Shown here: in pieces, positions 43,928 through 55,854 of the stretch
How the letters are laid out: every line of letters begins with the position of its first letter
How positions within the stretch are numbered: position 1 is the stretch's first letter
Assembly: GCA_017354895.1 (NCBI GenBank)
Contig: CP071497.1
Coordinates: 3,410,001 to 3,474,000, forward strand
DNA length: 64,000 nucleotides
Source: Podospora comata
Lineage: Eukaryota > Ascomycota > Sordariomycetes > Sordariales > Podosporaceae
Reading direction: 5' to 3'
Position numbers and translations under genes: made by a program
Notes under the pieces: generated by a model
Database searches by the model: none
Seen by the model: the letters and a program-made list of their open reading frames with translations, nothing else
What the model was told of the DNA's origin: nothing

Positions 43928-45261
43928 CTAGAGTCTGATATTCAACCCCCCATCCCTCCCTCCCCCCTCGCCCCCCAGCCCCGTCCACCCACTCCAATAC
44001 CCGACCATCTTCCACGCCCCCCTCAGGCAAACCCCCCCATTCCCCTCCCCATCAAACTCCCTCCCCAGCTCAAACAACGTCCTCATGACCCTCAGCCAAG
44101 GCCCATTCCCCCACCTGCCCTGGCCCGTCCCCCCCTCGTTGCAAAACACGTCGTAAACCCCCCGCCAATCATGCCCCTCCTGTAACTCCATCCCCATCAG
44201 CAACTCCCCATCCACCACCGGCCTCAACTGTGTAACATAAACCAAAACAAACAACAGCCAGACCCCCCTGGCAACCACAACCCTCTGCGTCCCCTCCTCC
44301 AGAATAGAGAGCACAACCCTCAAAGAATTAACGGCCGTGACAAGATGCGCAAGATAAAAATCAAACGCCGGCCTCTCCGGCTTGTGCGTGGCCGTGAGCA
44401 GCAAAACAGAAAGCGAAGCCAGCTGGGGGAGAAGCAGCGATAAATTCCGACAGTCCAGCTGCTGGACGTACTCCACCACCGCCGCCCTTGCCGACGGGTT
44501 GGACAGGATCTGGCTCATGTTGTGATATCCCGCTCCCCCCTTCATCACGCCGCTGAACCGCCCGTCGTAGGCTACCCTTCTTAGTAGCTCCTCTGGTCCG
44601 AGGAGTTCTGATGCCGGGCGGGCGAGCTGGCTGCTTGTCAGGAGGTCATAGATGCCGGGCTGCCAGTCTACGGCTGAGAGGGTGAGGGATTGGGCTACCA
44701 GGATTGCGGAGCGGAGCTCTATCCCATCTGACAGAAAGGTGAGGGGGAGGCCGAGGGAGGAGAAGAGGCCGTAGACGAGGGGTATGGGGCCCGAGAAGAG
44801 CTGGGAGAGGGCTAGGGCGGTCGAGTTGGAGTTGTATTGGTTGTTGAGGAGGGAGAAGTAGGTCATGAAGGCGCGCTGGAAGCGTTTGTCGCCTAGGAGG
44901 GCGGTTTTGGTTGCTTCGTCGGTGACTGTGAGCTTGTTAGTATCCCAAGTGCCTAGGTGGTGAGAGAGAGGGAGAAGGGGGCAGTGGCTTACTGCTACCC
45001 GGGGATGGGGTCCAGGTGTGGAGGCTGTCTTTGCGGCAGCGGTAGGCGTGTTTGAGCATCTCCGGGGAGGCATCAAGGAAGAGGAGGGTGGCGAGGACCT
45101 TGGGGGGCCGAGTCAGTCTAGATGGTCATGGGAACGATGGAGGAGGCAAAGCGTACTGTGGGGATGTCGTTATGGCGCCCATCCTGTTGAATCAGGGCGT
45201 GTTCGACATGGCTTTTGGTCAGTTTGCTGTTAAAGACAGGGCGGGAGTTTTGCTGGCCCAT
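43928..45261 (-). CDS. Questin oxidase-like (DUF4243) protein
   Basis: Three exons on the minus strand, 45261..45157, 45098..44993 and 44925..43928, give 402 residues. Intron 1 (45099-45156) starts GTACGC, intron 2 (44926-44992) has GTAAGC and a perfect TACTAAC branch point. The N-terminus HVEHALIQQDGRHNDIPTVL followed by ATLLFLDASPEMLKHAY matches the start of questin-oxidase-like proteins, a fungal family of Baeyer-Villiger-type anthraquinone ring-opening enzymes and uncharacterised relatives. The middle has Leu-rich helices and PLTFLSDGIELRSAILVAQS. No polyketide synthase or other cluster gene lies nearby, so a stand-alone role is likely. The C-terminal 25 residues are Gly/Trp-rich and less typical, so the last exon may end differently. 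Confidence 0.78.
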
Positions 45262-47172
45262 TTTGATAGAGAATAGACAGATATGGGATATCGATACCGG
45301 GATATTCTGAAGACACTGGCTGCAGAGACGAATCCCATCACACTGCTGACTGAGCTGCCCTTTATATCCATTCTCAGAGTAGCAACGCCCAGGTGCCGGT
45401 TACCCAGTTTTCCTCCCCGAGCATTGCAAATACCAACACCCCATGATGCAGAGTTCTTGGAATCCTCGGAGGCTCATCGACGTCGGTGACGGATGAACCT
45501 GGGTTGTCGAGCTGGGCGGACGGGGGATGACAGCGGGGGACTGATCCGGTGGCGGTCTTGGAAGCCTATCGATGTCTCGACAGGCCCATCCCATCACCAA
45601 GGTCTGGTCAGCCCGGACAAAGCTATTGGACAGGTTGCGCTGTCAGAAGTGCTGGGGGAGATCACGACGATCGGCCTTGTGTGTGGGAAGACGGGGAAAT
45701 TTGATGGAGCGGGCGTCTTGTGAAAGTGACGCGGGTTCTACACGAACGAAGCTGAGTCGCCGAAGCCTCAAAAAGTGCGGCATGGGGGTCACCGTTGACG
45801 ACACGGAGGGAGGGTACGGGCTTCTGTGAGGTGCGAGGTGTCATTATCGATGTTTGCCGCCGCCGCCGTGGCAGGGCACAGCTGGTCGATATGACTGCAT
45901 ATCCCTAGAGGGCTATCCGTGAGTGAGCGGTGGTGGTAGTCTGAGGTGAATGGGAACGGGAGGCTTGGCAGGAACATCAAGGCTGAGGCGACGGTATAGG
46001 GCCGAGGAGGAGGTCGAAAGATAGGATGAGTGTGAGGTTCAAGGTGACAGCAGCGGGAAGCACGTCAAGTTCTCAAAAGCTCCGCTTGGCCCAACACGAA
46101 TTGCAGGTCGTTGCAACCTGAGCACACGAGGGACCATTGTCGATATAAGGCTATGATTGGCTGAGGGTGGCCGATCACGACCTCGGTCAGAGATCCCTCC
46201 CGGCCAGTTGGGAACGCCTGCAAGGTCCCCAGCAGCCACTTAGAGTTGCAGGTCACAGCCGCAGCCACACCGCAGAGGGCTGTCGTTTTCCCATCCATCG
46301 GCGGCCCATTCGCCGACCCTTCCGAACCTCCCCAAGCACATCAATTATTCATCATCCATCACCCGCCTAGGCAGGCTATCATCGACAACGTCACTTACAA
46401 ATTACTTACTGCAGGAGGACACCGACTAATGCTGTGCAAGGGAACTTCTGGAATCATCTTGCATAGGCACGCTTGCTGTTGCTGCGACGTTACACGTTAG
46501 TCACCTCACCTCGATTCTGCACAACCACCTCTTGGCTCTATCGAAGATAGGTATCCGCCATTCTTATACGTTTATACACACCTCCCGACACCTCGGCATA
46601 ACTACCTCATGATACCCATCCCTCCAGCTTACACAGTCGTCTCATAATCCTGATCCTCGTGCTCATTGCCACCCGCTAGCTCGGTTCGAGCAGGAGCAAG
46701 CGATGAATTGCAGTCTCAGATCTGTGTGCGACTCTCTCTCCAGTCGTCGCGGCGACGCTCGACGCGATCCGATGTGATGCGATGCGAGATCCCCCTTCTT
46801 CGACAGGATCGCCCCCCCAGACGCCTCAAGTGCCCTGCTGTTTCGGGTGCAGCTAGTGTCACGGCCGCATTAGCATGTCTCACTCATTGCTTGCAGCTTC
46901 AGCTCGACCTGCCATCCCATCGTCACCCCTTACCCTTAGCCTCGAACCCGGCACTTGGAGACTGGGATTCCCCAGCAAACAACAAGCTCCCTCTCAGCCA
47001 ACCCGTCCCTGCGTCTGCAGGCAGAGGGATCCAACGCCGATCAGCTTTACCAAGCAGTCTCTGATATTGCCAGGCCTACCTGGCTTTGTTTTGTTTACTG
47101 AAAAGGGGTCCAGAGTAATGTCCGACACACGGCTGTCCTACAAGGACACCATCAGGTCGCTTGCTACCTAAC

Positions 47173-47210
<38 letters not shown>

Positions 47211-47552
47211 CTGGCAACAAACACACATGACCCTTTCCCTGGGACTTGAGACCGTCTCGGGGAGAATGCTCTGATTGTCTGGATACCCTCTCGTTTGGCC
47301 GAGAAGCCCCGAGTTATAATGGTTACCTTGACTCTGTCTAATCTTAGCCATTTGTGTCGTGACGATGGGGTTGAAATATGACCTGTTGCCCACTCCAGGG
47401 CTTGACTGGACTGTTGGATTTGTTTTTTTCAGTACTCCCATTTTATTCTTATCGCAGTCCATCCTTTCAGTCAGTCGTTTAACGGCGCATCCTTCAAGGG
47501 ATACCCCGATCTTGTCACTCATTACCCCTGAACCAACCCCCTTGAAGCCACC
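45262..47552. other. Gene-free divergent region
   Basis: The 2.3 kb between the questin-oxidase-like gene and the GPI-type gene hold only short open frames, a CT repeat at 47176-47210 and the leader of the GPI-type gene. I see no gene or RNA. Confidence 0.5.
47176..47210 (+). repeat. CT microsatellite
   Basis: About 17 CT units, 340 bp upstream of the GPI-type gene start. Confidence 0.9.
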
Positions 47553-50500
47553 ATGCGCACCATTCACAGTCTTTTGTTGGCGCTGGCCAGCTTGGCAGTC
47601 CTTGTGATGGCCGAGGGAAACGTTCTTTTCCCGTACATGTACGGGCTGAACTATACTGAGTACGATGAGGCAAAGAAGCTCGGTCTAACGCGTACGTGGG
47701 TTGCTATTCCGGTTGGATGAGACCGTAACTGACAAGTCCGAAAGCGTATGCCTGCAAGTCGGAAGACGAATGGAACAAGATGACCACGGCCGACTTTGCC
47801 AAGTACAAGTCTATTATTGTCCCGGACTGCCTTTGCAACACGAGCCTGGATACGATCAAGTTCCTGGACAATACCAAGAAGGTCTGGTCGCCTGCCGTCA
47901 CGGGCAACATGGTGCTCATCGGGACGGACCCCTCTTACCATTCCAAGTGGTACAAGCTCGCCGGTGCGTCAGCTATGATCCGGGATTCCATCAGCCTTGC
48001 TTCCACGGGCAAGAATGGCACCGGCATGTACTTTTCGCTGTCATGCTACTACCAGAGCAACGCAGCTCCGACCACCATCAAGGCTCTGTCGGAGATAGGC
48101 ATCTTTAAAGTCCGGGGCAACTTGACATGTCTGAACAAGGTGCACATCGTCGCCACGGACGATTCGATGACGTCCCTTACCGATGAGATGGCGAGCAACT
48201 GGAACTGCAGTGCTCACGAGGTGTTTGCAGAGTACCCTACCGAAGGGAATGGCGCCTTTGAGCCCTTGGCGATCGCGCTCAACACGACTGGCCTGGGGCA
48301 GCGGACCTTTGCAGACGGCACGCATGGAACACCGTACATCATTGCTCGCGGCGCAACACCACTTGGCTGCGGCAACAATGTCACCGAGGCAAAGTACAAC
48401 GAGGAGTGTGATTATGGCAAGGCCGTCAACGGGATGCCAGATAGCCTCTGCTCGTCATCTTGCAAATGCCTGTTTGGGATGATATCGCCTGGTTTGTGTC
48501 GCGAAAACACCACGTCTAGTTCATCGACGTCGATATCGAGCAGCAGCACCACCTTCCACAACACCAGGTACGTATTTCATCTTTTGCTTAGGCTACTAGC
48601 TAACCAAAACATGGTAGCTCCATTGCCCTGAGCACCGGTTCACCCACCAACACCAGCCTCCCCACCAGCATGCTCTACACCAACACCTCCTCCCCGCAAA
48701 CCAAAACCAGAAAACCACCCGTGACCATCACAGTCTGGCCTTCTAGACCCCCATGGGTTTCTTCCTCAAGCCAAGCCCCAACTCCAAGCACTGCATCATC
48801 CAACACCACCAGGAGCGACCCCGATACGCCAACCGTCATCGTTACCGCCTCCTGGCCCCCATCACCAAGCTCGGATGTCGCCACGGACGCGGAGCCGGGT
48901 ACGGTCATCATCACCGCCTCTAACGATCCCGGCTCAGGGTCGCCGTCATTTACCACCTCGACACCACCCGCCCCATCCAGCTCACCGAGCAACTCTGATG
49001 ACTCCAGTGGCTCCCCAGAGACAGTTGTCGTCACCGCCTCGAATAATGCCACTGAATCTGAACCTGGGACGGTGACGGTTTTGCCTCCCTCGGAAACACC
49101 AACAGGGTCGATGGGAGGCACATCATCTGTCTCTTACCCAACAGTAACAGTAACAGCCGGCGGTCCGGACAGTGGGGGGCAAGTCTCCTCCTCAGCTTCA
49201 GGCTCTGATACCCCCCCGGTGACGGTCACGGCTACGGCCGAAGTGCCAGGAGTGCCTGCTGATGGGCAGATTCCGACGCTTTCAGACACGACGTCTTATC
49301 CGCCTGGGACTGGTGAGCCGAGTTGGTCTTTGACGACGACGACGACGGGGAGCGAACCGCAGGTTACATTGACTGTGAGGCCTTCTGGGGAGTCGGGGTC
49401 CGGTGGTGCAAGTGGGTCTGAGACGGGGACTATGGGAGGTTCTTCATCACTGGGATTGGATTCATCCATGACTGGTTCCGGAACAATGTCTGGCTCGGGG
49501 AAGCCAACCGTGACTGTGTACCCGAGTGGTCAGACTTCTGGCGGGGGAGATGGGAATGGGCCGGGGGCTAGCTCTGCATCGGGGGTCAGCTCTACACCGG
49601 GGCTTAGCTCCGCACCGGGAAGTTCGCCTTCGGGTGGGGATGTATCTGGGACGGCGTCGGGAAAGTCACAGTCGACGGTTACTGTTTATCCCTCTGGTCA
49701 GAGTTCTGGCGCTGGGGATGGTGATAGCCCGGGGGTTAGTCCAGTACCAACAACTGCTTTAAGCTCATCTCGATCAACGGTTACCGTCTATCCTTCTGGT
49801 CAGTCTTCAGGTGGCGGAGGTGCTGGAAACGGACCAAGTGCCAGTTCCGCATCTGAAAGTGCCTCAGGCCCGTCTCGATCAACAGTAACGGTGTATCCTT
49901 CTGGTTCGTCCTCGGGCGGAGGAGATTCTGGCAATGGACCGGGTATCAGCGAGACAAGATCTACCAAGACCATGACGGTTGGTGAAAGCTCCGTGACAGC
50001 GCCCGGAGCTCCTGATTCTTCGAGCTCGACGAACAGAGGGTTGGGGAGTACGAGCTACATAAGCGGCAGCCTGACAAACACCGCCACGGGAGGGGGTGGA
50101 ATGGAGACCGCAAGCGGGACGTCTGCGGTGTCTTCAGAGACGGGTGCTTCCGATCCTTTGAGTGGGAGCTCGACTGGCGGCACCGGGTCGGCAACCGGGT
50201 CGGCAACCGGGTCTCCCGGAACTTCTGGCTCTGGTGGTCCTGCCTCATCTGACTCGGCTACAGGCGGTGCCTCTGGCTCTGGCACGCCGGGTTCACCAAG
50301 CTCTTCCGGTTCACCAAGCTCTTCCGGTTCACCAAGCTCCTCCACTCCATCAAACCCCCCCAGTCTAACAGGTTCAATCACGACATCAACGCTATCCACC
50401 ACACCCAGCACCCAGTCCAGCAGCGTTTCCACCTCTGTAACAGCCTCAGCCCCATCATCAAACCAACCCTCTGGTTCCAGCTCAGAAACCTCATATTCTC

Positions 50501-51512
50501 CCGGAGACACCTCCGCCACCTCCACTAACCAAGGAGGCACCACCACCAGCACACAAACAACATCCAACTCAGGCAGCCTATCCGGGTCAAACATACCTCT
50601 TCCCACATCAGACTGCGACTCCCTCTCACCCTCCCCCTCCCCCTCCCCAACGTCACAATGCGACACCTGGATCGGAATAGAAATAATCCACATTATCGAA
50701 ATAGTTGAAATCTGCCCCTCCGGCTCAACAGGTACCCTCCCCTTCCCCTTCCCTCCTCCCCTTTTTTTTTCATTTTTTTTTCCCACCATCGTACTAACCC
50801 AACCACAGTGACAGAAACAAAAACAGAACACCTCTCCACCCTCACCCGCCCCATCTGCGCCACGCCAACCCCTTCCCAACCATGCTACCCCTGCATCTTC
50901 GGCACACCCTCCGCTTCAGATGACAACTTCACCGTGACGGTGACGTCCTGCCCGGCAAATCCAAAGACTACGGTCACGGTCACGGCGCAGATGTGTAGCA
51001 CTTGTACTGTGACTACGTGGGTGGGGACCGTGCCGGGGCATACTCCCGGGGGGGGGTGTCACGGCTGCTTGCCTCATGCTAGTTCGACGGTGACGGAGAC
51101 GGCTGCTGTCGAGACTGCTACCGAGGTGGTGACGCTGGGGAGTGTGGTGTCTGACCCAGCTGCTACCGGTTCTTCTGCTATCGGTGGTGGTGGTGGTGGT
51201 GGTGGTGGTGGAGAGGGTTACGGTCCGCCACCCCCGGCATCAGTCCCTCGCCCGGTGACAACCGCCAGCTCTTTCCCTGCTGGTGGTTACGGTCCTCCCC
51301 CGGTGGCCACCGCCAGCTCTGTCCCTGCTGGTGGTTACGGTCCTCCCCCGCTGCCGGATGTTCCTGTTGATGGGGCGACAGCTAGCGATTATGCCCCGTA
51401 CAAACCCTCGTCGACCAGCTCTGTGGTTACTGCTGCTGGGGTTGGAAGGAGGGCCCACAGAGCTGTTACGGGTGTGCTTGCTGGGCTGTTGGGGGCGGTC
51501 ATGGTCATGTAA
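47553..51512 (+). CDS. Large Ser/Thr-rich GPI-type cell-surface protein
   Basis: Four exons, 47553..47691, 47745..48567, 48618..50731 and 50809..51512, give 1259 residues. A signal peptide (MRTIHSLLLALASLAVLVMA) is followed by a Cys-rich globular domain to about residue 310, with motifs VWSPAVTGNMVLIGTDPSYH, YFSLSCYYQ, NWNCSAHEVF and PYIIARGA that resemble extracellular amidotransferase-like alpha/beta domains of unknown role. Next is a mucin-like stalk of over 700 residues with several TVTVYPSGQSSGGG-type repeats, then a second Cys-containing segment (CATPTPSQPCYPCIFGTP; TVTVTAQMCSTCTVTTW), GYGPPP repeats, and a hydrophobic end (VTGVLAGLLGAVMVM) fitting a GPI-attachment signal. Intron 3 has a GTACTAAC branch point. 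A wall-anchored adhesin or sensor is likely; binding partner unknown. Confidence 0.88.
49501..49960 (+). repeat. Coding repeats of TVTVYPSG type
   Basis: Four copies of a segment encoding (S/P)TVTVYPSG(Q/S)(S/T)SGGG start near 49501, 49672, 49771 and 49878, with variable Gly/Ser spacers. They form the centre of the stalk of the GPI-type protein and could expand or contract by recombination. Confidence 0.85.
50290..50343 (+). repeat. 18-bp coding tandem repeat
   Basis: Three near-identical 18-bp units (GGTTCACCAAGCTCTTCC) encode GSPSSS in the stalk; a 12-bp GGGTCGGCAACC repeat lies shortly before (about 50186-50215). Near identity points to recent slippage. Confidence 0.9.
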
Positions 51513-51900
51513 TATTTGCACTTTGTTTTGATGGTGTGTGGTGGTGATCTAGGGTGGATGGACGTTGCTGTTTAGCAAGCTGTAATAATATTTCTTCTCG
51601 TCAAAAATTCGATGACCAAGGTAGAATCTCGGGTGGCAAATCATCTGGTGGCTCTGAAACGTTGATATCACTGCTTGCATTGGGGACAACATGAAGCAAC
51701 TGATCATAAAGTGATACCCATTTCATGTACGTGTAGCACACACAATCTGTCTGTGGGCGACCAAGGTAGGTAGGTAGGTCACAAAGCCAAAACTAAATCT
51801 CAAGGAACGTGGCACCTCCCCTTCAGCCTGCCGTGTGTATATGTGTTCCCACCGAGCATGTCCATGTTTGTCTGCTCAAGGTCGTCGTCATCTGAGCATC
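51513..51900. other. Convergent 3' intergenic region
   Basis: The 388 bp between the GPI-type gene and THI4 stop codons carry a GTAGGTAGGTAGGT run (about 51765-51779) and otherwise ordinary 3' flank. Confidence 0.6.
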
Positions 51901-53168
<1,268 letters not shown>

Positions 53169-54909
53169 CTGGTGACATAATGTCTGACAAGTCTTGATCA
53201 TGAGAGTGGTTCACACAACACCACCACCACCAGCGCAAAGTGACCCATTGCTTCTTCTCCTGTGAGAAAGAGGCATCGTATGTACCGGTTTGTGTTTGAC
53301 CTAGGCATGTATTAGTACATCCAACCAACAACCACCTTACCACAACAGGTCAAAAACAGGGAGTGATATTTACGAGAGAAGTTGAACTGGTATCTGTTGG
53401 ATGTCTGAAGTAGTCTGTCGACAGTCGCTTTGCAGAAGAGAGAAGAAGAAAAAAGAAACCTCAACCGCCCCCCGAGAAGAACCCTCCCTTTATACCCATC
53501 CACCTCCCCAAACCTCCCACTTGCAAACTCCCCCGACCAAAGGTCCGTCCGAAAAGAAGGTTCCCTAGTGCCCTCTCCACACGACTCATCCAAACCCCCA
53601 CGAGATAGTCCGAACCCCTCACTACCACCACCACCAAGAGGGGTTCAAAGTTTCGAGTTGAGCATCGCCCTGCAGTCTCCAACCAGTGAACATGCTCAAA
53701 CCACTCAAGAAGGTGGAGTGGCCCTCCCCCCCAAGTCCCAAGATGACCACTCCCCCCCGCCCCTCCTTCCTCATGACAGTCCAATGACGAGGGCCAACTC
53801 AAATCGTATTCACCACCACCCTCCTCTATCAATCAATCATCCCCCCCTCTCAATAACCCCTCCTTTCCAAGCCATTGATTGATCCCCAAACCTCAACCAC
53901 GGTACCGCAAAGATCTAGACCATCAATTGATAAGAAAACATGACAATCAGCGGATACCCACGGCCACTGGCACACTTCTCGGCTTTAGAATTGGTCAATC
54001 AGACACAAATAAATCCCCATTGCTGACTGGAAAACCGCTCACAAGAAAGCCAAAAAAATGCAAGTCAATGACATACAATACAACTCTTCCCCACTTTGCT
54101 GCTTTCTTGTCAAGACCTCGCCTGCGGCTGTGACACCACCCCCCCGACTGTTTCCGCTTTACTGCGGGATCGGAGAGGCTCTTAACCGATGCGGAGGTTT
54201 CTTGTCGACCAAAAACAAACCAAACCAAAAAAACAAAAAAAGAAAAAAGAAATAAGAAAAAACTAAAAAAAAGTGTCGAAAACTGCCATAAATGCTGCAT
54301 TGGTCATGTGTTATGGCTAGGTAGATGATGACGATGACGATGACTCTTACCCGTCGAGGGTTTGTCTCAATAGATTATATACAGGTAATGTGTGTTAAGA
54401 CATGGGGGTTTAGACCAAAAAAACAAAAAGAAAAGGAAAAAAAAAACAGACAGACAGACGTGCCAATCCACCATCTCCAACAGCCAAAAAATGATCCAAA
54501 CAAACGCCTCCTGATGTGTGTGTGGTGTCCATGTGCCAAACGACAAAAATGAAAAATCCAACGCGCAAGTAGGTATCTGTAGGTCGATAAATATAAAACC
54601 CCTCTCCCCCTTCCGAGATGCCGTCTCCTGGACAGCCAGCCCAGCCATATATATAATACTTTCGTACACTCTCCCCTCCGTCTTAACCAGCCCTCCTTTT
54701 GGTCAAAATGAACAACCCTCCGCCCCCCATCCAACCGCATGCACCCCAACACCACCAACACCACAATCCCCATCATAATCAAAACAATCCCATAACAAAA
54801 GACAACAACCCCAAAATAAAAAAAAAATAAAAAAATAAAAATAAAATAAAAAAAACAAATAAAAAAAAAGAAAATTAAAAAATAAAAATTAAAAAAAATA
54901 TAAAAAAAA
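53169..54909. other. THI4 promoter/leader and A-rich spacer
   Basis: This 1.7 kb spacer holds the THI4 promoter and leader (to about 53650), then sequence dominated by CA and A/G with no gene. The last 110 bp (54800-54909) are almost pure A with T, right at the Ras-like gene's stop codon. Confidence 0.55.
54800..54909. repeat. Nearly pure A/T tract at the 3' end of the Ras-like gene
   Basis: About 110 bp of A runs with scattered T and almost no G or C on the + strand. It would form an extremely U-rich 3' UTR on the Ras-like mRNA. Confidence 0.9.
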
Positions 54910-55854
54910 TCACCAACACCTCAACCTCTTCCAAAACCCCGGTCTCCCAATCCCCCCCTCAATATTATTCACCCCCCTCCTCCCCAACTCCTTCTCCCCC
55001 CCTTCCTCCTCCCCCCCCCGAGCCGGCAACGGCGTCAACGGCTTCGTCATCCCCCTCTTATTATTCCCCATCTCATTCCCCCTCCCACCACCACCACCAC
55101 CACCACCAAGTAACTCGTCCGCCTCCATCTCGGCCAACCTCCTCCCCTCCACCACCCTCCTAACAATCAACTCAAACGTCTCCTCAATGTTAACCTCCAA
55201 CCTCGCACTAGTCTCCATAAACCCGCACCCCCTCCTCCTAGCCCACTCCAGCCCAACCTGCGCCGCCACCCTCCTCCCCTCCTTCAAATCGCACTTGTTC
55301 CCCGCCACAATCTTCACCGGCGGCACCATCTTATTCCCTTCCCCACCCAACCCCCCCCAATCCACCACCCCCGCCTTCCTCGCCCTCGCAGCGTTGTCCA
55401 TTCTTGTTTCCGCTTCCATATCAATCAGATCGTTGAAGTACTCTAGCGCGTGCAGCGAGTCGAGACTGGTGATGTCGTAGACGAGGAGGAAGGCGTCGGA
55501 GGAGAGGTTGGAAGAGGCCCACATGCCCCGGTATTCTTCCTGCCCTGCCGTGTCGGTCAGGGAGAGGTGGTAGGTGACGCCGTCGATGCGGCGGGTGATG
55601 GAGTACGAGTCTTCGATTGTGGGGTCGTAGTCGTCTGTCCAGCTGCCTGGCTGGCCCGAGCGGACGAGGCGGAGGGTGATGGAGGATTTGCCGCAGCCGC
55701 CGTCGCCGCAGATGGTTATCGAGATGGGGATGGGGGGGTCATTTCGGGGGGAGGTGGTTGTTGTTGTTGTTGCTGTTGTTGGAGACAGCTGGTGGTTGTT
55801 TGGTGGTGAGGTGAGGGAGGTGGTGGGGGTGTGGTTCACGTGGGGGGTGCGCAT
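54910..55854 (-). CDS. Atypical Ras-family small GTPase
   Basis: Single exon of 314 residues. All five G motifs are present: P-loop GDGGCGKSS (residues about 49-57), effector YDPTIEDSY, DTAGQEEYRG, NKCD and ETSA. The effector sequence places it with Ras/Rap rather than Rho or Rab. Features unlike a standard Ras: a 45-residue Thr/Pro/Asn-rich N-terminal extension, a Gly-rich insertion between G3 and G4 (VVDWGGLGGEGNKM), a long Gly/Lys/Arg-rich tail, and no CaaX box; the protein ends KRLRCW. A single Cys two from the end could still be lipidated, and the basic tail could bind membranes, but neither is certain. The upstream leader has no in-frame ATG. Confidence 0.88.
   Translation of the reverse strand: MRTPHVNHTPTTSLTSPPNNHQLSPTTATTTTTTSPRNDPPIPISITICGDGGCGKSSITLRLVRSGQPGSWTDDYDPTIEDSYSITRRIDGVTYHLSLTDTAGQEEYRGMWASSNLSSDAFLLVYDITSLDSLHALEYFNDLIDMEAETRMDNAARARKAGVVDWGGLGGEGNKMVPPVKIVAGNKCDLKEGRRVAAQVGLEWARRRGCGFMETSARLEVNIEETFELIVRRVVEGRRLAEMEADELLGGGGGGGGRGNEMGNNKRGMTKPLTPLPARGGEEEGGEKELGRRGVNNIEGGIGRPGFWKRLRCW

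Noticed and set aside
43928-51512. Possible secondary-metabolite gene cluster around the questin-oxidase-like gene
   Set aside because: No polyketide synthase, NRPS, P450, methyltransferase or cluster regulator is present within the window.
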